This document shows, in pieces, positions 9,001 to 10,137 of a DNA stretch of 10,137 nucleotides. The position numbers and the translations under genes were made by a program. Source of the stretch: Prevotellaceae bacterium UBA3849 (GTDB lineage: Bacteria > Bacteroidota > Bacteroidia > Bacteroidales > Bacteroidaceae); NCBI GenBank assembly GCA_002392645.1, contig DGHL01000007.1, positions 288 through 10,424 on the forward strand. Direction: 5' to 3'. Numbering within the stretch: position 1 is the first letter of the stretch; every line of letters starts with the position of its first letter. The notes beneath the pieces were generated by a model. It saw nothing but the letters and a program-made list of their open reading frames with translations. It did no database searches and was not told the origin of the DNA.

Positions 9001-10137
9001 TGGCTGACGCTAAGTTGCGCTATAATGAGAATACCTATGAGGATGACATCCTCGGACATCAGATACAGCTCAAGTCTGGCAATTACAAGGCAGACCGTCT
9101 GCACCTCGTAGATATGGAGGACTTCAACGCTCCTATCCAGTTTGCAGCTGACACAGCATGGTACATACGCAACCCAGAGACAGAGACGGGCTACGTCAAC
9201 GAGGCTGGCAGGGCATGGTCTTCTATCTCACTGCCTTACACTGTGCAGAAGGCGTCACTCTCCGTAGGTCTCGACCGCGTCAAGGATGCCTATGACAATG
9301 GTAAGATAGGTGCACAGAAGGACATTACCTACTTCTATGGCGCTACTGATAACCCAGCAGACTTTACCGTAAGAAAGAGAACTGTGCTCGGTCATGAGTT
9401 CTGGCTCCGTAAGCTGACGGCAGTTTCTGGTAACAAGGCTACCTTCAAGCGCCCAGTATATGGTATAGATGGTAGAAGCGAGGATAGTAACGCAGTGAGT
9501 GAAGTAAATCGTAGCTTCACTGCCTACACACCGTTCATCGTCAGCTTCCCTGGTGACTGGTTCTATGAGTTCAATATGACTGGACAGTCCATCGCCTTCG
9601 AAGCAGCTGATGCTACTATAGCAGTTACTGATGACAACGTAGGTGCCAATAAGACTACCGCAGGAAGTTACAGCTACTATGGTGCTTACCTCAACAACAG
9701 CGGTGAGGCTGGCGCATACGCAATAGAGCGTACTGGCAATGGTGACAGGTTCGATAATAATGCTCCTATCTATCCGTTCCGCGGTTACCTCACCACAAGT
9801 GACACTCCGCTTGCTGGCAACTCACTCGATGCAGACTTCAATCTTCAATCTTCAATGGTCAATGCAGACTACATCCTCATCGGCGATGACCTCAGCAAGC
9901 TGGAGGACGTCCTTGATGGCGACATCGAGCGTGACCCAGACGGTGGCATAAGCACGCCAAGCGGTCTCCGCGTCTATGGCGTAGGCACCCGCCTCGTCGT
10001 AGTCAGCGACTACGCTACCACTCTGCCGGTATATACCAGCACAGGTGCTCTCGTGCGCGTCCTTGATGTTCGTCCCGGCACTGCCACCTACAGTGGCTTC
10101 GCTCAAGGCATCTACATCGTGGATCGTAAGAAGATTA
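1..10137 (+). CDS. Giant Gly-rich repeat surface protein with C-terminal T9SS sorting domain (partial at both ends)
   Basis: One reading frame is open from base 3 to 10136: 3,378 codons without a stop, checked line by line. The protein lacks its N-terminus, so no signal peptide can be seen, and it lacks only the last few residues and the stop. Order: YGGG-type repeats (residues 1-1920), a repeat-exit segment (1922-2020), non-repetitive beta-rich modules (2021-2580), a GLUG-like segment (2580-2703), further C-terminal modules (2704-3287), an acidic linker (3301-3320) and a T9SS type A-like sorting domain (3321-3378). No transmembrane stretch or enzyme signature was found. By analogy with T9SS cargo it would cross the inner membrane by Sec, cross the outer membrane by T9SS, and be anchored or released outside. 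An adhesin, fibre or matrix role is inference. In-frame ATGs such as base 201 are not starts, because repeat sequence begins before them. The coding call is certain, the function is not. Confidence 0.96.
3..374 (+). repeat. Tail of a super-repeat unit that begins upstream
   Basis: Residues 1-124 match the second part of the units that follow. IFGGGKG at residue 2 corresponds to VFGGGKGRI at 371. A Trp-rich insert (WDQLWDETAQDFIKW) sits where the next units carry other inserts. HNIYGGGEYASVVT near residue 79 corresponds to HNLYGGGNTVSAVTG near 550 and HNIYGGGNAASNVTG near 988. This shows that the array extends upstream of the window by at least most of one further unit. Confidence 0.8.
744..764 (+). 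repeat. 9-bp in-frame tandem repeat encoding NQT-NQT-N
   Basis: Two copies of aaccagac[c/t] are followed by a partial third (aac). Because the period is three codons, copy changes keep the frame. It encodes Asn-Gln-Thr twice and lies in the polar insert between VYGGGYGQ and the next strand pair, so it looks like a small loop expansion by slippage. Confidence 0.8.
1458..1634 (+). other. Helical insert between two strands of unit A
   Basis: Residues 486-544 break the beta pattern. They carry Glu, Lys, Ala and Leu in heptad-like spacing (for example LVESQIDRETALAIIAARK and a following ELESLKENY segment) and lack the GGG and GNT motifs. The likely structure is two amphipathic helices or a short coiled coil protruding from the solenoid. 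The insert sits between GGSFLW and HNLYGGG. The same gap in the other units is filled by unrelated or diverged sequence of different length, so this is a tolerated insertion point. Confidence 0.65.
1815..3146 (+). repeat. Super-repeat unit B (444 residues)
   Basis: Residues 605-1048, opening with FSVFGGGYG. Motifs follow the unit A order: IVGGGMAG (703), an extra IIGGGIG (730), VYGGGAGVES (771), VYGGGDIADV (817), VFAGGSGRIA (849), IYGGGSYGSV (891), IFGAGLGD (917) and IYGGGNAAS (990). The 'AGVES', 'D[V/I]A[N/D]V' and 'GRI' copies lie 476-479 residues after those of unit A. Synonymous codons differ (AGVES is gcc ggc gta gaa tct in A and gca ggt gta gag tca in B), so the duplication is not recent. 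Cys appears for the first time here, near residues 728, 844, 861 and 954. Confidence 0.85.
3147..3890 (+). repeat. Degenerate super-repeat unit C and polar linker
   Basis: Residues 1049-1296. FSVIGGGYG opens the unit as in A and B and is followed by VIGGGYNG (1108), AYGGSFYAD (about 1134), VFGGGMMGD (1158), IYGGNDVSG (1199) and VYGAGNGNY (1226). The AGVES, DVANV and GRI flavours are missing, so the unit is shortened and reordered. After VYGAGNG the pattern stops for about 70 residues: a charged, Tyr-rich stretch containing VEDYEYDNTDYG is followed by VPRRLELMEG and a Ser/Ala/Glu segment. This marks the boundary between the regular array and the Cys-bearing module. Confidence 0.75.
3891..4908 (+). 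other. Cys-bearing Gly-motif module
   Basis: Residues 1297-1636. It starts with a strand pair ending in LFGGGNTATV (about 1314) and a non-repetitive middle (about 1330-1440, with LPLELDDRVKTFPHIIDLYF). Then come three motifs in which one position of the Gly-rich turn or its edge is Cys: FFCGGNRGN (Cys1452), IVGGCNNAN (Cys1488) and IYGGCYETG (Cys1549). Further Cys lie at 1526, 1585 and 1615. VFGAGNGVES at 1589 resembles the AGVES flavour of units A and B. I recall comparable FxCGGN / VGGCNNA / IYGGCY segments in other large Bacteroides and Prevotella secreted proteins. Disulfides or metal binding are possible; neither is shown. Confidence 0.7.
4968..5760 (+). other. Last Gly-motif block before the array ends
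   Basis: Residues 1656-1920. IYGGGEKGKVVGNT and VCGGSYAGVQ (Cys1685) form a regular pair. About 100 non-repetitive residues follow (YYKVLKSGEYLIKRADKA, then a segment with Cys1753). Then come VYGGGYELNSG (1802), IGYGGNTTVLVW (about 1851) and a Gly/Tyr/His-rich stretch with LYGDGHMSYSEGF and GYGYANH, ending in VAVGGG. I recall the GYGYA-H segment leading into the exit module in related giant proteins. No function can be assigned. Confidence 0.65.
5766..6060 (+). other. Repeat-exit module (possible solenoid cap)
   Basis: Residues 1922-2020. The sequence changes from Gly-rich turns to regular short hydrophobic strands: NTIQRLDIMRLTDNCLILNG, then ARDYTVNAV, TTPYSISRVGELQMISG and IGYRNYVGLTN. This looks like the last rungs of a beta-helix in which a list of strands ('x-I-x-R-x-x-x-L') closes the solenoid. 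The segment TPYSISRVGE is a recognisable feature of this protein architecture as I remember it. The capping role is inferred from position. Confidence 0.6.
6063..6720 (+). other. AT-richer non-repetitive module after the solenoid
   Basis: Residues 2021-2240. It begins with a Lys-rich, helix-prone segment (RTKKKEYIDTWYRAYPNG and following). Then come FYGPIEGVIEMKLILP, DEGGGYVYADN, a FLESTGNFVFP strand, HFVVDDC (Cys2173) and HYWFLAGVHYIYNLHITGY. The order GGGYVYA, SGNFVFP, VVDDC, HYW and ITGY recalls a block that follows the repeats in other giant Bacteroidales proteins. Hand counts on 60-base blocks give about 35-38% GC at 6061-6180, against 50-57% in blocks of the repeat array. Confidence 0.6.
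6723..7740 (+). other. Predicted beta-rich domains of unknown function
   Basis: Residues 2241-2580. Alternating-strand segments include DGLTIFEGA, LKIESVTWK, KYGLKISASYS, TVKIVMKSG and TYEVNLIIKYVKGPSHTG. The spacing suits one or two beta-sandwich domains, as often found between surface repeats and sorting domains. Cys lie at 2268, 2276, 2355, 2423 and 2513; there is none after 2513 in the visible protein. The part ending with VVHNYHRMDPHP and DLHLAEAVTRAKAEP leads into the GLUG-like region. No named family is certain. Confidence 0.5.
7740..8109 (+). other. GLUG-like beta-helix entry segment
   Basis: Residues 2580-2703. The entry PRIYLSDAKDMQAFQQWVD is followed by a strand list (EYAQFYLQNNITVQQEL). 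The diagnostic part is FAGTLNGDGYSVNGI then NLFGTLTGKVYNLGL at residues 2651-2681. This fits the 'F-x-G-T-[L/F]-[D/N]-G-x-G ... LFG.l.g.vyNLg' pattern that opens right-handed beta-helix or GLUG-type regions in bacterial surface proteins. Only about one and a half rungs are present, so it looks like a short or vestigial copy of the fold. Confidence 0.65.
8110..9080 (+). other. C-terminal conserved region, first part, including a Tyr-rich stretch
   Basis: Residues 2704-3026. VAYNLNQYYLEARKYL is followed by a Tyr-rich segment (about residues 2770-2818, 11 Tyr in roughly 48 residues, including YVADYYANGDYQYARQY). Then come YIFFGQGLQETP, NRVYRASGFYQTK, FHFNANHEKA, AIDFTG and NLLIYTP. The order 'AY.LN.YYL ... 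FFGQ.L ... NRVYRA ... AIDFTG ... NLL.YTP' is one I recall from the C-terminal third of large GLUG-containing Prevotella and Bacteroides proteins. Its function is unknown. Confidence 0.55.
9081..9863 (+). other. C-terminal conserved region, second part, before the sorting domain
   Basis: Residues 3027-3287. Visible landmarks are LVDMEDFNAPIQF, WSSISLPYTV, ITYFYGATD, GHEFWLRKL, AYTPFIVSFPGDWFYEFNMT, ATIAVTDD and IYPFRGYLTT. These strands resemble the beta-sandwich block that commonly precedes the sorting domain in Bacteroidales proteins, where 'TP[Y/F]I[V/I].FPG..[F/Y]YEF' and 'PFR.Y' are typical. No catalytic residues stand out. No Cys is present. Confidence 0.6.
9836..9856 (+). repeat. Perfect 7-bp tandem repeat, three copies of cttcaat
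   Basis: Three exact copies of cttcaat lie back to back and encode the end of DFNLQSS. Seven is not a multiple of three, so three copies keep the frame, while loss or gain of one unit shifts it. Loss of one would run into taa at 9949-9951, gain of one into tga at 9887-9889; both remove the sorting domain. Whether this switches in nature is unknown. Confidence 0.9.
9903..9962 (+). other. Acidic linker before the sorting domain
   Basis: Residues 3301-3320 are rich in Asp, Glu, Gly and Pro (EDVLDGDIERDPDGGISTPS). A short polar linker of this kind usually separates the mature passenger from the T9SS C-terminal domain. GC rises to about 60% from here on. Confidence 0.7.
9963..10136 (+). other. 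T9SS type A-like C-terminal sorting domain (almost complete)
   Basis: Residues 3321-3378. The order of short strands is that of the Por secretion system C-terminal domain: GLRVYGVGTRLVVVSD, then LPVYTSTGALVRVLDV, then RPGTATYSGFAQGIYIV and DRKKI. The 'VY...G.LV' strand and the final 'GIYIV..KK' are the strongest marks. In this family the protein ends within a few residues of the KK[I/V] motif, so the stop should lie just past the window. The domain directs export through the outer membrane and is normally removed by the PorU sortase as cargo is attached or released. Codons here favour c at the third base more than in the rest of the gene. Confidence 0.87.

Noticed and set aside
9998..10014. 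Perfect 7-bp inverted repeat with a 3-base loop (cgtagtc / gactacg), terminator-like
   Set aside because: It lies within the sorting-domain codons, has no T-run after it, and a hairpin of this size is expected by chance in 10 kb.
1..10137. Frameshift or pseudogene
   Set aside because: The frame is continuous and family-like motifs stay in one frame from end to end, so there is no sign of decay.

Overview
The whole window lies inside one protein-coding gene on the + strand. Reading from base 3, all 3,378 codons to base 10136 are sense codons. Neither the start nor the stop is present, and there is no intergenic DNA, RNA gene, promoter, terminator, CRISPR array or mobile element. The visible protein is about 0.36 MDa. 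Residue n of the visible protein starts at base 3n.

The organism is most likely a Bacteroidales bacterium of the Prevotella/Segatella/Paraprevotella/Bacteroides kind. The protein ends in what reads as a type IX secretion (T9SS) C-terminal sorting domain, a system confined to the Bacteroidota. The Gly-rich 'YGGG' repeats and the C-terminal modules resemble very large secreted proteins I recall from gut Prevotella and Bacteroides. GC is moderate, near 50% in the repeats. The genus assignment is an inference.

Layout. (1) Residues 1-1920 (bases 3-5760) are a Gly-rich array built on [V/I/L][Y/F]GGG motifs alternating with 'GNTxV.I' strands, probably a long beta-solenoid. The first 1,240 residues are organised in higher-order units of about 440-480 residues: the tail of one unit, full units A and B, and a degenerate unit C. 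(2) Residues 1297-1636 form a module where GGG motifs are replaced by Cys-containing forms. (3) Residues 1656-2020 are the last Gly-rich motifs and a repeat-exit segment. (4) Residues 2021-2580 are non-repetitive, AT-richer and probably beta-rich. (5) Residues 2580-2703 hold a GLUG-like beta-helix segment. (6) Residues 2704-3287 are further modules that accompany this architecture. (7) Residues 3301-3320 are an acidic linker and 3321-3378 the sorting domain, which is GC-rich and ends only a few residues short of the expected stop.

The likely picture is an outer-membrane-exported, surface-anchored or released giant fibre, possibly an adhesin or matrix protein. No catalytic motif is visible and no substrate can be named. 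The most interesting signals are the fixed order of GGG 'flavours' within each super-repeat, the Cys-substituted motifs, one EF-hand-like loop present in only one copy, a 7-bp triplet repeat just before the sorting domain that could act as a frameshift switch, and the sharp GC rise at the sorting domain.
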